Shown: piece after piece, positions 11,701 through 24,362 of the stretch
How positions within the stretch are numbered: the first letter of the stretch is position 1
How the letters are laid out: each line of letters starts with the position of its first letter
Origin: Rotaria macrura
Taxonomy: Eukaryota > Rotifera > Eurotatoria > Philodinida > Philodinidae
Direction of reading: 5' to 3'
NCBI GenBank assembly: GCA_900239685.1
Contig: OENT01000032.1
Coordinates: forward strand, 124,001 to 188,000
Length of the DNA stretch: 64,000 nt
Made by a program: the position numbers and the translations under genes
The notes under the pieces: generated by a model
Told to the model about the DNA's origin: nothing
Database searches by the model: none
What the model saw: only the letters and a program-made list of their open reading frames with translations

Positions 11701-13732
11701 ATGAATTTAGTTTTAGAAGACGAATTCGATGATTCGAACGATTGTCAATTGACTTTTTTTTTTCTATATAAAGTTATCGTTTGAAAAGTGAATCAGCAGA
11801 TTTTTATGTTAAACAATAATATTCGAAGGTATATATGTATTTTTAGGAATTATTTAGTATTAGAATTCGATTAAAGAGAAATAAAAGTTTCTAAAGAGTC
11901 AGAATATTTTAACCTTTCGATTATATGAGCATAGATGATGATCATAGATTGTATTGAATATGTCTATTCTCACGATAATAGAAATTTATTCGTTAATGTC
12001 AAAAGAAATTAGAAAACTATTTCTAGTGAAAATAGTATTCATATTCAAAATTCAGTACTTACATGAATTGCGAACCTTCACAAAGTCAATATGGATAATA
12101 ACTGTTATATCATGTTTAATAAAAAGAGAAATCTATGTTATTAATATCATTTAATTGAACATCTGGGCTATTATCTGTCAAAGTAGTCTGGAACAGAAAA
12201 AGTACTAGAACGATTTTCATCATTATCAATGTTTTTCTCTCTTTTGATAGAGTATGAACGTTGAAAAAATTTATGCCTATAATAAATTTTCAAAACAAAA
12301 TCCCATGAACTTATTTTGATTAGCATGATTTAACATGATCGAGAATCAATAAGAAAACTAACTTGTCGACAGACGGGTTTTTTATAATACATCATAATTA
12401 TTATACTGTCATCATTAATGAAAATTTTATCTTTTCTCAATCAACTGTACTGTTCATGTAAGATATATATTCTAAAGATACGACTATTAAAAAAACAAAG
12501 GTTTAGACAGTACATTTTTATATTCATGAGAAATGCATTGTTTCCTTTTTTTTATTAACATATTAGAAATATTGAGGAATTTGATAGGATTAAATCAGTG
12601 TATACATATATATATATATATATACGTCGAACAAAAGATTCGACGAGTAATTATATTTGTTTGAGTATAATCTTCCGAGAAAAATAATCAAGGACTATAT
12701 TATTGTTCTATTTCATTGTATCTATTGCAAAGAATAATATAACGAAAGATTCATATTGTGAAAATGATGAATGGACATCTGCGACTGAGAACATCAGACA
12801 TATTCAGTTTCGTTCTTATTCATGTAATAGAATAGATTATGATAGTTAGTTCTTTTTTAATTAAATCTTCATTGATTGCAAACTATTTCAAACGAAATAT
12901 AAAGAATTTGGATCTTACATCTTTCTTAATTTGAAGTAGAGTCTGAATAGGCATTTATATAATTTTATATATAATGACTGCTCCTTGGAACTTGTTTAAT
13001 TAAAAGACATTATACTTGTTTCTGTTGAATGTAATTCTTTGTCTACTGAATGAATCATATGTCTATGCAGAGGCAACTATATAGGAACAAAGTTCTTTAA
13101 TAGAATTTGTTCGGAACAGTATGATTACGATCGATGTTTCAATAGAATGATCGCTACATTTCCGTAAAAACTAAATGAATTCGAATCGTTTTAAGCATTT
13201 TCACATTGAATGAGATCCTAATCAATTTATAACCAAGAACATATCCTGAAAACTACGTTAGTTATTCATGAAGTTTGACTTTGGAATTTGCTAATAATAA
13301 GTATCGTATTGCGAAATGACGAGCACATTATATTGATGAAAGTGTCTTTCTAATTAAAAGAAAAGGACTCTGCTCTCTAACAGCAGATGTAACAATGATA
13401 TTTCAGCTGTACAGCAAAGAATGTCTACGAGGACTCAATTATATTATTGAATGAAACATCAAGCCATGTGGAGTTTTATTTATTTTATGGTAGTTGACTA
13501 ACTTGTTTTCAAACTTCAGCTTTCGACATTGCATTTATCTTTTCATTCTTGACTTTAATATACCTAATTTTCATTTTAATGAACTATAAACAGATCAATG
13601 ATATCTTAACTTATAAATTCAATCTTAATAAACGGAAGATCACCCTTGAAGAAAAAAATGCGGTGTATGGCTAATTCGAGATTGCTGATACTGTTTTTGC
13701 CAATCAAGAAAAGAAATATACGCAAAGCAGAC

Positions 13733-13790
13733 TCTAAGGAAGAGGAGAAGGCGGCGGGAGAGGGGGGGGGGTGGTCGAGGGCGCGGAAGA
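13733..13790. repeat. G-rich low-complexity island
   Basis: A purine/G-rich block includes a run of ten G residues and several GGCGG/GGGCGCGG stretches, set in flanks with almost no GC. It could be a natural G-quadruplex-prone tract or a sequencing/assembly artefact. Confidence 0.6.
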
Positions 13791-15068
13791 AAATAATAAC
13801 CATAAATCAGAAAATGTCTGCATGATAGAATGATTATAATATCTATTTGATTACTTCTGAAAACAATAGTATAAATGAAAAGAAAAGAAATATTTAATAT
13901 TGTTTCGGTATAAAATCAAAATCAACTATTTCCGTTTCAGTAAACACTTTTATAGATCAATAGGAAAGAGAATGTTATCTACTTTGGTAACCATGAAAAT
14001 CAAAGAGACTATCTCAATAATATTTCTTCGCTTCATAAATTCAATAACACTGAAAGGACATTTTTCATTTTTGACATCATTTCTCCTTATACCATTTTCA
14101 ACTTATTTTTTTCGCAGAAAAACATAACTTTCATGAACATATTTATAGTTCCAAGTGGAAGTAAATTATCGAAATTTTTAAAAGACTTGATAATTTTGTT
14201 TTCGATCATTTGAAAAAGTTGTTTAAAGTCAACTTTAGACAAACAACTCAGATAGAACAAGAACTTCTCCAAGAAAACATAGTGCACTTGAACACAATGG
14301 AAAATTTGAAGATATTTATTGTTCAAAATAGTTTTATTCTACGGAAATTATTATTGTATACGACATTTTTTTAACCTGCAAATCATTATCTTAGTTTGAT
14401 GATACGTACCTGCTTCGTGTATCATTCGGCAATAAATAAATTCAGATTTCCATTCAATGCCATATCATTAAATTTGAGAATATCGAATAATTATCACATC
14501 GTCAGCGATTATGAAGCAGTCGGAACGAAATTTATCTCTATTAGAAATATTTATCGAATGTTGTTTGCAACCGTAATACGTATCAATGATATAACTCACA
14601 TTCGTATTGTCCAAAATGGAAATAATTTGTCTAGTTCAACGAAGAAGTATGAACCTATTTTTCTCCTATTTCAGCTATTATTTGACTGTAAGTTGGTCGT
14701 TTTGAAGAATGTACTGTAATTTTATTATTGAAGAACTGAGAAAAACAAATATGTCAAACTTCTATTGACATCATTTCCAATCGGAACATACACGTTGATT
14801 AGTGTTTGCACTTGTATTACACGATGTTTTTTTTCTTCATTTCACAAACATTTCAGACCGTCAGCCTTTAGATAAGAATTGTTTTTTCTATCTTATCAAG
14901 TATATATCCATAGATCGTTTGTAACTTTTTTCTGATTAATTCTAATTACAGCAATTCAAATCTTGAAAATATTGATTATTGATCGATCGATCAACATCAT
15001 TTTGACAAACTTATATCAATCTCGATGGATTCTAAATAGCATCTTAAGAATTGTATAATCGTGCATCG

Positions 15069-15071
<3 letters not shown>

Positions 15072-15101
<30 letters not shown>
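15072..15101. repeat. (AT)n microsatellite
   Basis: A perfect AT dinucleotide run of about 30 nt. Similar runs occur near 30352-30378, 31828-31861 and 57944-57964. Confidence 0.9.
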
Positions 15102-15102
<1 letters not shown>

Positions 15103-15839
15103 CGTTATAGCTATATATTCACTGATGCAATGTCTATTATCATAGTAAATTAAGCAATTACTCGGAGAGAATTCATTGTATAAACAGTACAATATTTAGC
15201 TATTATGTCCATCGAACGAGATATATTTTGGATAATCCGTGTAATTTCTTCGGGATCATTGTTTATATCAGCCATACAATAATGTCAATGAGATCCGAAG
15301 AAATGGAATGATATATGTGAGTTTCATTTCGTTTCGATTGCCAATTAAAAGGTTCCGACAGATAATACATCAACTGAGTTGGTGCTTTCTTTATTCTTCT
15401 AGAAAATTAGATGACTAGAAACAAAACAAAAAACGACCTATATTCATTACTATTGTACTCATGAACTTTTTTACTACTTTCCATAAACATGGTGCTAATT
15501 TAATCACGTAAAATAAATAGTAACGACATGTTTGTTTCTACTCATATTCACACAATGAGATGTACAAAACTATAAGCTTAGTTAAAATACTCGATTTCAT
15601 TTGTAGTTAATCATTGTTCATTTATTTTGTTGCAAAGATAATTATCGCTATGAGTATAGAATTTTATATACTATAATTATAATGTGATTAGATCTTTCCA
15701 AGCATAGGAAAGTTGTTTAAATTAATTTGAAAAGTCAAACTTTTGCAAAATCAAAAACAAAAGTAAATCGAAACATATTTCAATTTTGAATAACACTTAA
15801 TTCAATGTAACACATATGTTATTATTCGAAAGATTATTC

Positions 15840-15845
15840 TTTATT
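15840..15845 (-). terminator. Candidate polyadenylation signal of the disordered docking-protein gene
   Basis: AATAAA on the minus strand lies about 70 nt beyond the stop codon at 15913, a normal distance for a metazoan 3' UTR. Confidence 0.4.
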
Positions 15846-15912
15846 AACACGCTAGGCACAAAATATTGAAATTAAAAAAAAACGGAAGACGAGCAAATAA
15901 ACAAAAGAATTT

Positions 15913-18900
15913 TCAGCTAGGATTTTTTGTTCGCATTTGACGAGTAGTTATTCCATTTTGTGTTTGACGTGATGAATTTCGTTCAAATAGTGGCGGACGA
16001 ACTGGTAAGCTTGGTGATTTTTCAATGACACCTGACGGTTTTTCGCTCGATATACGATGGCGATGATGATGGATGGGTAATTGTTGTGGTAGATGAGATG
16101 CAATCGAATGAGTACGATTTATTTGACGTCGATGAACACCATGGGAGTGTTCTGTTGACGTAGCTGAATGATGACTGTTTGAACGACGTATTAAAGTATT
16201 TTGATTAAATGCTGTCTCAGTTCTTGATGGATGTATACGAGATGCATTTGTTGAGTCCTAGATTTGTAAAAAGAATGAAATAGATAGTTTCAAATTCTTT
16301 TCTTTCATCGAGCTTTGTAAAGATAAGAGACAATTGGATTCAAATGTTCAGTCATAAACAAAACATCAGGTTAAATTAGATAACAAACGAAAGTATAAAA
16401 TGTAGTACAGAGGAAATCTTTTGCGTCATTTCATGAATAGTTCTCATGTTTTTCTTATACTATATCGTAATTTAATTACATCAAAAAAATTAGAATATCT
16501 AATCTTTGAAAACATTCAACTTTCAATAGTCTCTGCATCTCTATGACCTAACTAAGAGGCTAGGATTCAATATAATATCAAAATTTTTATCAAATGTCCT
16601 ATGGTTTCAATTGAATCTGTGGATTCTTATCGATGTCGAGGCCCACTATATATTTTCTCTTTCATTTAAAATACAAATACCGTCATATAACAGCATAGCA
16701 CTAAGAAACTAATTAAAAAACAACAGATTCGTCTCTGGTGATACATCGAACAACTTCAACATTTTCATGTCAACAATAATCTCGAGTGTAGAATCATCTA
16801 TGGCAATGATCTAAATAATACAACATGTAAATGCTCGTAAAATTTCTACGTTGAAAATTATCGATATTCAGAAATATCCAAATCAGGACTCGAAATATAG
16901 TAAAATTCAAACCATGCATCAATCATCGTGCGCATATGCTTCAAGAACTAGTAATACTATTATTCAGATAATTGGCACGATTCAACACTCATCGAAGAAT
17001 TTCAGAACTTGACAATGAATTTGTCGTATGCGTATTTATGACTCAAGAGAGAAAGAACATTTTATAAGTTGGATTTTCTATCGAAGCATAACCCGTAGTA
17101 GAACTATGACGATTGAAATGAAACGGTTCATGAAACAAAAATAGACAGTTTGTTGAACATACTTTTACTGTTTGTCTTTGTCGTGATGCTGCTGATGTAT
17201 GGCGCTGAACAGTAATCTGATTTGAAGGCATGGCCATGGCTTCAATATGTACGCGTGATCGAATGTCACTTAGATTCTTTTGTAATAGTTGAACATTACT
17301 TTGAGCACGCCGTTTTATTGATACAACAAAATTTATAATTCGGTTTGCTGCCGAAGGCGTTTGCGGTAACATAGGTACCGAACGATTGTGTGGATTGAAA
17401 GCCATTTTATGACTATCATTCAATGAACATGTTGCATCATAATAGTCGTCATCATCAAGAATCGTTGCTGAACTTGGTGGTAATTCATCATATTTTTCAA
17501 GTTCAGCACGAATCTTTGTTGCTGCCAATGAATGTTTCATTGTCGACGGTTTCTTTTTTTTCTTTTCATCGATTTGATTTAAAGTTGGTTTAATTTTCTT
17601 TGGTAATTCTTTCTTTTTACTTGTCGCTCGTATGTAGGCTTCTTTCAGAGCTGTTATACGATTCCATACGCGATGTTCACCTCGTGTACGCTGAAGAATA
17701 TTATGAATAAAATCAACATCAGTTTTGTCTAAACTTAACGCTAGACCAGGAAAACGACGGGCAGGTGGCGGAGTCGGTGGTAATGGCGGAGGCGGCTGCG
17801 GCGGTGGAGGAGGTGGTGGTGGTGGTGGCGGAGCAGGATGTGGAACGTGAGCTTTTTGATTTTGTGGTTTTCGGATTGGTGTTCGTTGAGAAATAGAGTC
17901 AACTTGTGAAACAACTGTACTGGTACCACTAATAGTAGTTGAAGCAGATGATTTCGGACGTCGCCGCAAGAGAAAATCTTCGAATGTATCATGAGTGAAA
18001 AATTCTTCCTCGTCATCTTCATTTGTTGTTGTGCCCTATATGAAAAATTGTATGAAAAACGTGTTAGCGAAAATTTTACTATGCATCATGGAGATTTGAA
18101 ATTTGAATTTTATCTTCAAAAACTGTCTTATGGAAGTAGTCCATATATTCTTAATAGATTTCCTTATTGTAATACTATCTGTAATAGAGATATGCACTAT
18201 TTAACCCCCCCCCCATCCTAATTTACATTTTCGCTTCTGGTCATAGAATCTTGCTGAAATTTTAATGGGAGGCGTGTCCACTGTTAGGTATCTCACAGTA
18301 AAAATTTCAGTCCAAAGTATTAAATCTGTGGCCATTTATTGTGGAATCATGGTGTAAAATCGGGGTACCGCCATTTCCCCTATTTCTTCCCCATTACTAA
18401 TACTATCGAGTTCGGGTTCGTTTTTAAATATATCTATGACCTGCCAGTACAACTTAACAGAAGCCGAATATCCAATTTCATTTCTAAAATTTTTAATAGA
18501 AGCATGTAGTGCAAAAATTGAGAATCTAATGCTGCTCAACGTTAAAAATTTCGATATTCGAAAACAAAGCTCATTTGATCGTAAAATTCCGTGCAGTTAA
18601 GTTGTAGTGGCAGGTCATAGCTATATTTTAAAACAAACCGGAACTGTGTATCATAAAAAATGGTGGAGAAATTCGGGAAATACAAAAATGACATAGCAGA
18701 AAAGCATATGTTGAAAAAAACGCGAAATATGTTTCCAGAAGGATTTTCAAAGCTTTTTTCGGAAGGAAGTTGTGTCAAATGAGTTTTTGTTATGTATTTA
18801 CAATAGAAATATTTCGAAGACAATATACTAGTGATTTATACAGCATGTAGTAATCACTTCCTTATGTCGACAAAGAGATTCAAAACTCATCAGTAACACA

Positions 18901-21565
18901 GTTTTCAAACAAGCAGTTCCTCAATGAGTAGGGTGTTCTGAAATAAATGAGTTTTTCAGGATGAAAAAAATTCATAAAATGAATAAGTTATAGTGCGTTC
19001 GACAGCTGCCATCATGCTCTATCAGAGGTACTAGAAATCAAAAAATTGAAAACGCTGACCAAAATTGACATTTTTGGGTGGGGGTGGGACATACGAGAGA
19101 AACTAAGCAGAAAATATCAACGCTGATAGTGTTTTCGATCCGAGACACTGCCACATTTCGTCATCAAAGTTTATATAAAACAGAATGAGTTCTGTTTTAT
19201 CTTTGATATTTTCCTCGTAGTCATTTCTGAGTAATACTTCTTGAAGAGAACTATCACTTGAAATTTGAAGAAAGCTCTAAAATTAACAGGGTACAATTGA
19301 AAACATCACAAACAATATTTCCTGACACGACATATAGCAGGACATACATATACCTAACGAGAATATGTTCACAAAGAGGCAAGCATCTCATCTTCTTTTA
19401 GAGTTGAAGCTTTGCAAATCAAAATCTAATAATTCACAATTAGCTAAATACTACTACACTTGTCATGATCGTATGCTGCAAGTTCTATACTACATCTTTG
19501 TTTTTATGTGGATAATTATTGACGAATATTGCTGACAATGTAAGAAATAAGCTAATAAAAAAGATCAGGATTCGAGAGACGATATATCTGGAGAATTTTT
19601 AGAGTTCGATATCTTTTCTTTGGTAGAAAACAAAAACTAATTGCCAACAGTAAAATGAAAAACTCGAAATTCACTTGAGTACGATTGTCAAAGAAAAATC
19701 AATCGTATTTATCATAGGAATGTGAATAGTGCACATTTCTAGAAGTTGATCAATGAGTAATGTAGATAAAAATAAATCTGTCATGTCTGTCATTCCTATA
19801 TGAGCTCTAACGGTTCTATCAGACTATTTCTCGAACAATAGAACGCGAACATATTGATTAAATCATTATTTACTTTTTTATCTGATTCTGCATTGTCTGA
19901 AATTGAACAATGTTGTGGTGTCGTCCCTTCGTTTTGTTGTAACTGTTCCTGTTGATCACGAATATTAGTGTTTGCACCTCGATACCATGAAAAAACTCGA
20001 TCTCTTAATGCTCCATTAAATTGCATAGCACGTTCAAGTACACCACCTGCTGGTCCATTATGAGGATTATTACGCATTCTATTATTCGATAAGGCTGGCT
20101 GTTTTATTTCATTATATGTATGATCTGATAGAGGTCTTGTTGATCTTAGTTTTTGATTGACTACATTTCCATCTAATTTCATTTGAACAGCTCGTTGACG
20201 TCGTCGTTTACGTAGTGTACGTCGCCATCGATCATCTGTAACCATCGGATGACGAACAGTTGAATTCGAATTCGTACGTAGATTTTGTTGTCGACTTACA
20301 TTAGTACTAGTAGATACTCGTGAGCCATGACGTCTACCGATAGATCCACGACCAGCTAAAGAACCACGAAGACGACGTCGTCGAGTGCTATGTAATAATC
20401 GTCTTTGACGTGCATTTAAAAATGATGGAATATTGTCGCCTGTATTCATAGACATTTTCGTACGATACAAATCACTTTTGTCATCACAGCTTGGAGCCAT
20501 ATTAGCTTCAATTTCTTTTACTACCTAAAACAATGCGATGTAAAAAGAAAACATTTATTCTTTTCGATGTATTCATTCGTAATAAAAAGTCAAATTTACC
20601 TGAGCAAAAGTAGCATTTGAACATGTTTCACTAACATTTGTATCTTCTTCATCTTGTTCGTTTTCGATCGTGGATTTATCAACATTAGTGGACAAACTAT
20701 GATTTTTTTCTTTTTGCTCATTTCTCGGTGGTATAACAGGTGGTGAGAATGAATTTTGAACATTATTATTTGGTACTTGTTTTAATGTACGTGTTGGAAG
20801 AATTGGTGGTATATCATTGTGATAGTCTAAATTCATGTAGATATGGGCAGATGAACATGAAATTAGATCATCGTTGAGTTCGTTCGAATTCGATAATGTT
20901 TTTTCAAATTCAACAGGAGTACTAGTTAATGATGAACTAGCTTGTGAAAATTTTGCTTTCGAATAATAGGGTGGTGGAGGTGGTCGACGATTTTTAACAT
21001 TTTCATAAATTCGATCACGATTTGTTTTCTCTGCGTCAGTTTGTATGTGAATTTGTTGATACTCAACATGATTCGTTGTAATATCCGAAGCTACAGTCGG
21101 TCCGATTGATGTTGTATTCATTAGTGTAGCATAGGTAACTTCATTCGATATATTTTCAGATTTTGATGGTATTGATGATGATACAGGCATATTAACATAG
21201 ACAGTGTCAAGAAGACCAGCAATTGGTGCGCGGGCTTTTTTCTTATGTTGAGTAGCGAATGCGACTCTTGGTTGATTCGTACGAATTGGATTCTGAATGG
21301 CCGCTACTGTACGAGCATTGGCATATATTCGAGCCATGTTTCCTAATGATGTTGTTGTTGGTGGTGGTGGTGGTGGAGGCACTATGGTTGGTGGCGAAGG
21401 CATTGGTGGTGATGGACAATAGAAGAAACTAACTTCACGACGTCTATTATCATAGGGATCAGGAGTATTCGTATGAGATGGTAATTCAATGTCGGATGGT
21501 AACGGTGGAAATTCTTCCTCATCATCTTCATTAACATATTCTTCAATAGAGTTTTCGAATTCCAT
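15913..21565 (-). CDS. Large disordered proline-rich docking-type protein with YxN motifs, 4 exons
   Basis: The exons are 21565-20600, 20524-19874, 18035-17163 and 16257-15913. All are phase 0 and together encode 944 residues. I do not recognise the family. The first exon starts MEFENSIEEYVNEDDEEEF and carries polyproline runs and four tyrosine motifs of the Grb2-SH2 type (YANA, YVNM, YENV, YMNL). It also has a PPPPPYY stretch (a WW-type PPxY) and SH3-ligand-like PILPTR and PVIPPR. The second exon is strongly basic (arginine clusters ARQRRLLHSTRRRRLR and DDRWRRTLRKRRRQR). The third has an acidic/aromatic start (EEFFTHDTFEDFLLRRRPKS), a run of 11 prolines, then a more ordered looking stretch (DKTDVDFIHNILQRTRGEHR). 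The last is His/Ser-rich. The likely role is a signalling or cytoskeletal adaptor; this is inferred from motifs only. The 19873-18036 intron contains a fold-back repeat. Confidence 0.75.
18373..18681. repeat. Imperfect fold-back (inverted) repeat, about 97-nt arms
   Basis: The left arm 18373-18469 is matched in reverse complement by the right arm 18586-18681, with a spacer of about 116 nt. The best 25 nt of the arms differ at one position, and similarity then fades outward on both sides. Translated outward from the spacer, both arms give related peptides (left plus-strand frame FKYIYDLPVQLN, right minus-strand frame LKYSYDLPLQLN). That pattern indicates an inverted duplication of once-coding DNA. 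It lies in an intron of the docking-protein gene, in a patch with more GC than its surroundings and with C-rich/G-rich tracts at about 18204 and 19077. Confidence 0.65.
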
Positions 21566-22622
21566 GTTTCTTTCGATTCGTGATGTTGAATTCAATGTTT
21601 CAGTGAATATTGATTACACTCCCACATATCTCTTGTGTATGTGTATGTGTATGTATGGGTGTGTACATACGATCGGGTCAAAAAGAAATCGGTAATTGTT
21701 TCCTTCCTACTCTTTAGTTTTGTTGTTCGTTCATCGTCATTAGAAACGAAAAAGCAATTATGTACAAGCGCCGACAAAGTCGCATGTAAACACATATTCT
21801 TATGTCATACATTTCATACGAAAACATTCAGTAGAGAAGACAGAGATCAAATATATACACATATTTAGTATATGCCTTGTGTTAACAGAAGCAGACACTG
21901 AGTGGTATGTTCGAACGCTTGAAGAGACTAAAATACTGAAACACTAGTAAATCCATGAAAATATACAGCTTCAGTTTTCTTAACTTCTGATGATATTTAT
22001 AGTTTTAACACTTTATTTTCAATATGACAAAGTATGATCTTTCTTCGATTATTCCAAGTGAAGAGTTAGTTGCTGCAATATCCTGGTTATAATTGAGCAG
22101 AGCAAGAGACTAGAAACCTTTCAATTATTAAAACGTAATTAAAAAATAGGTTTCTCATAGAGAAAAAAGACGATGAGCACGCATAGAAATAATTATATAG
22201 GAAAGACAAACATGCAAACAGTTACTTGTGAATTTAACTTGTTTTGACTCATCAAAAAGAAAACATGGAAATATTGAAGATTGTGAATGACAGAACATAG
22301 ACACGGCCTAGCAAGAAATCTTTCATTGTTAGAAAAGACCATAATTTTTATTTGCAACAAAACTGATAATTCAAATTAGTACAATTATTTTGTCAGTTTA
22401 ATTTCATTTGCAATGACTTTTTTACTGACGTTGTTTTGTTTGCATGCTATCATCTATCTGGACTATGGAAGGTAAATATGACAGCATGACTTTATTTAGT
22501 TTATCAAGCTCCATAAAAAACATGATGCATATGTTATTTTTCACTAACTTATCTATATTCATCAAACACACATAACATAGATGTGTCTTGTTATAGATTT
22601 AGAATTTTTTACCTGTGTTACC
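21566..22622. promoter_or_regulatory. Divergent intergenic region between docking-protein gene and receptor-like pair
   Basis: About 1 kb separates the minus-strand start at 21565 from the plus-strand start at 22623, so both promoters should lie here. A TG-rich patch occurs near 21633-21663. I see no TATA-box arrangement I would defend, and no coding exon. Confidence 0.4.
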
Positions 22623-23402
22623 ATGATAGTTTCGCACATTTTGATATCCATCATTTTAAGTAACTAGACAAGTGAAGCTGATGATTGTGTATATTCAACA
22701 TCAGATGGTATAATAGATTTAAAAGCATTCAGTGAAAAAAGTGGGCCCAAATACATTGATATAGCTGATACTAGTTTTAAAACTCTAAAATATTCTTTTA
22801 ATGGTTGTTGTGCTTATTCAACAAAAGATACTTGTCAAAACGCAGTAGTATGTGTTAGTAAGGTTTTCTTTTCGTATATAATAAATAATAAATTTGTTCT
22901 GTTTCTTCTATTATTCTTGTATTATTTTACATAAGCTGACTTAAACTTAAATCAAGAGAAGTTAATTGCTCACCAAACAGGTCGCATCTTTACATATACG
23001 CGTGGTCAAATAACAATAATCTACATTGATGGTGACGATATAACAGTACGTGTTCTTCTTTTGTGTAAATCAAAAGAATCAATTCAAGCAATGAGAATTA
23101 CGGATAATTCGTTTCTATTTAATATTGAAAGTGAATGTGCTTGTCCTGGAAAATGCACTTAAATACCAGATACGCCATCAAGTAGGTTAACAGGTGGAGT
23201 TGTTTTTATAATCATCTTGTTTTCTATTGTTACAACTTATCTCATCATCAGTGTTCTCTTACTTCGGCTTGTTAAACATGAACAAGGTATTAATCTTATA
23301 GCAAATCGAATATTTTGGCTACAAATAGGACATAATTCTATGCATGGCATAAGATACATTTTATCGAAAATTATTCGAAGAAATAGATACGAAAATATTT
23401 GA
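22623..23402 (+). pseudogene. Mannose-6-phosphate-receptor-like membrane protein, copy 1, with two in-frame stops
   Basis: Two exons are recognisable, 22623-22857 and 22936-23402, with an intron at exactly the place and phase of the intact neighbour. The second exon has the same length (467 nt) as copy 2. The layout matches: signal-like start, cysteine-containing luminal domain (DDCVYSTSDG ... GCCAYSTKDTCQ), SECACPGKC before the membrane, a transmembrane segment (GGVVFIIILFSIVTTYLII), and a cytoplasmic tail that keeps IANRIFWLQ. The frame is broken twice: a TAG 14 codons after the ATG, and a TAA just before the transmembrane segment, right after PGKCT. The 3' splice site (ataag) is also weak. 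Outside the two stops the frame is intact and diverged, so inactivation looks recent. Sequencing error cannot be excluded for either stop. Confidence 0.7.
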
Positions 23403-23567
23403 ACAAGTCATAATGCTGTATTGAAGTTTGCTTGCATTTTTATTTTATTCTTATACTTTGTTTTCTGTTTCTGTTTGATATTCGACGTTACCACATTCAT
23501 TTTATCTTGAAAGAATTTGTGACCATGCTTTTTTCTTCTCGTTTTAGTATTATTATCTATTAATAAT

Positions 23568-24362
23568 ATGTTTGTCTCAATGTTGACCCTTTCTATGTAT
23601 TATTTATTTATTTTTATTATTGAAATAATTGCTAGTAATCCTGCATGTGTTTATGATGTTGGTAATGGAAAAAAAATAGATATTCGTAGTTTGGGTCTTC
23701 CAAATATGAAAGGACCGAAATATGATAATATTCCTAATTCTAGTCCCACAAAAACTACTTTGAATTGGAATGGATGTTTTCCGTACTCGAAGTCTGATGA
23801 TGGAAATTGTACAAATGCGGCAGCATGCTCTAGTAAGTTAAATTATCATGCTATATTTCTATGTCAATCAATAAATTGTACTTTCTAATGCATAGCTAAT
23901 ATAGACACAGGTGTTTCAACGATTATTGCGACACAAGACAATATCGAGTTCGAACATACTGATTCACTAAATCTACTTCATTATCAATTATCAGGTGTAA
24001 CTGTATCTGTATTCTTAACGTGTTCTGACTCTGAACATGATACAGTGAATGCTAATCAAGATGGTCCATCGTCTTATAGAATTTTCGTACAATCAAAATG
24101 TTGTTGTCCTGATAAATGTCATTATTCAGCTGGATCTTTAAGTGGTGGTGCTGTTTTTATTATTATATTAGTTTGCATTGTATTCGTTTACATCGTTGGT
24201 GGTATTATTTTTTTAAAATATAAACATGGTGCAACAGGTTCTAATGTGATACCAAATCGTTTGGTGTGGCTTAATGTAACATCGCATGCAATTGATGGTG
24301 TGCGATATTCGATTCGTGTGGTGCGACATAGAAATTTGAATGTTGGTTATCAAAATGTATAA
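23568..24362 (+). CDS. Cation-dependent mannose-6-phosphate receptor / ATG27-like type I membrane protein, copy 2
   Basis: The exons are 23568-23832 and 23896-24362 (243 residues, intron phase 1). In order: a hydrophobic signal segment (about residues 2-24); a luminal domain with the cysteine pattern of an MRH lectin fold (ACVYDVGNG, NWNGCFPYS, NAAACS, VFLTCSDS, SKCCCPDKC); a transmembrane helix (GGAVFIIILVCIVFVYIVGG); and a tail with the hallmark GATG....IPNR..W followed by DG.RY. That tail motif is shared by animal CD-MPR-like proteins and fungal ATG27 (recalled). The family works in Golgi-to-endosome sorting or in membrane supply for autophagy. Whether this protein binds mannose-6-phosphate cannot be told; I could not assign the four sugar-binding residues. 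Copy 1 directly upstream is its broken tandem paralogue. Confidence 0.72.

Larger units (their letters stand above)
8771..15912. other. 7.1 kb stretch without a supportable gene
   Basis: I find no run of exons with consistent phase or family motifs on either strand. Open frames here are short and have AT-driven composition. The stretch should contain the TTC39 upstream region and the 3' end of the disordered-protein gene to the right. Notable contents: AT dinucleotide runs at about 8785-8806, 12603-12624 and 15072-15101; a G-rich block at 13733-13790; an undetermined base at 10597; and one exon-like open segment on the minus strand near 11005-10970 with AG and GT flanks, too short to call. 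Confidence 0.55.

Noticed and set aside
14396-14719. 107-codon plus-strand frame
   Set aside because: No motif, no splice context and AT-driven composition; expected by chance in a 7 kb desert.
18336-18823. Two minus-strand frames (67 and 93 codons) in an intron
   Set aside because: They lie in the fold-back repeat; the similarity is explained by the inverted duplication, with no intact gene.
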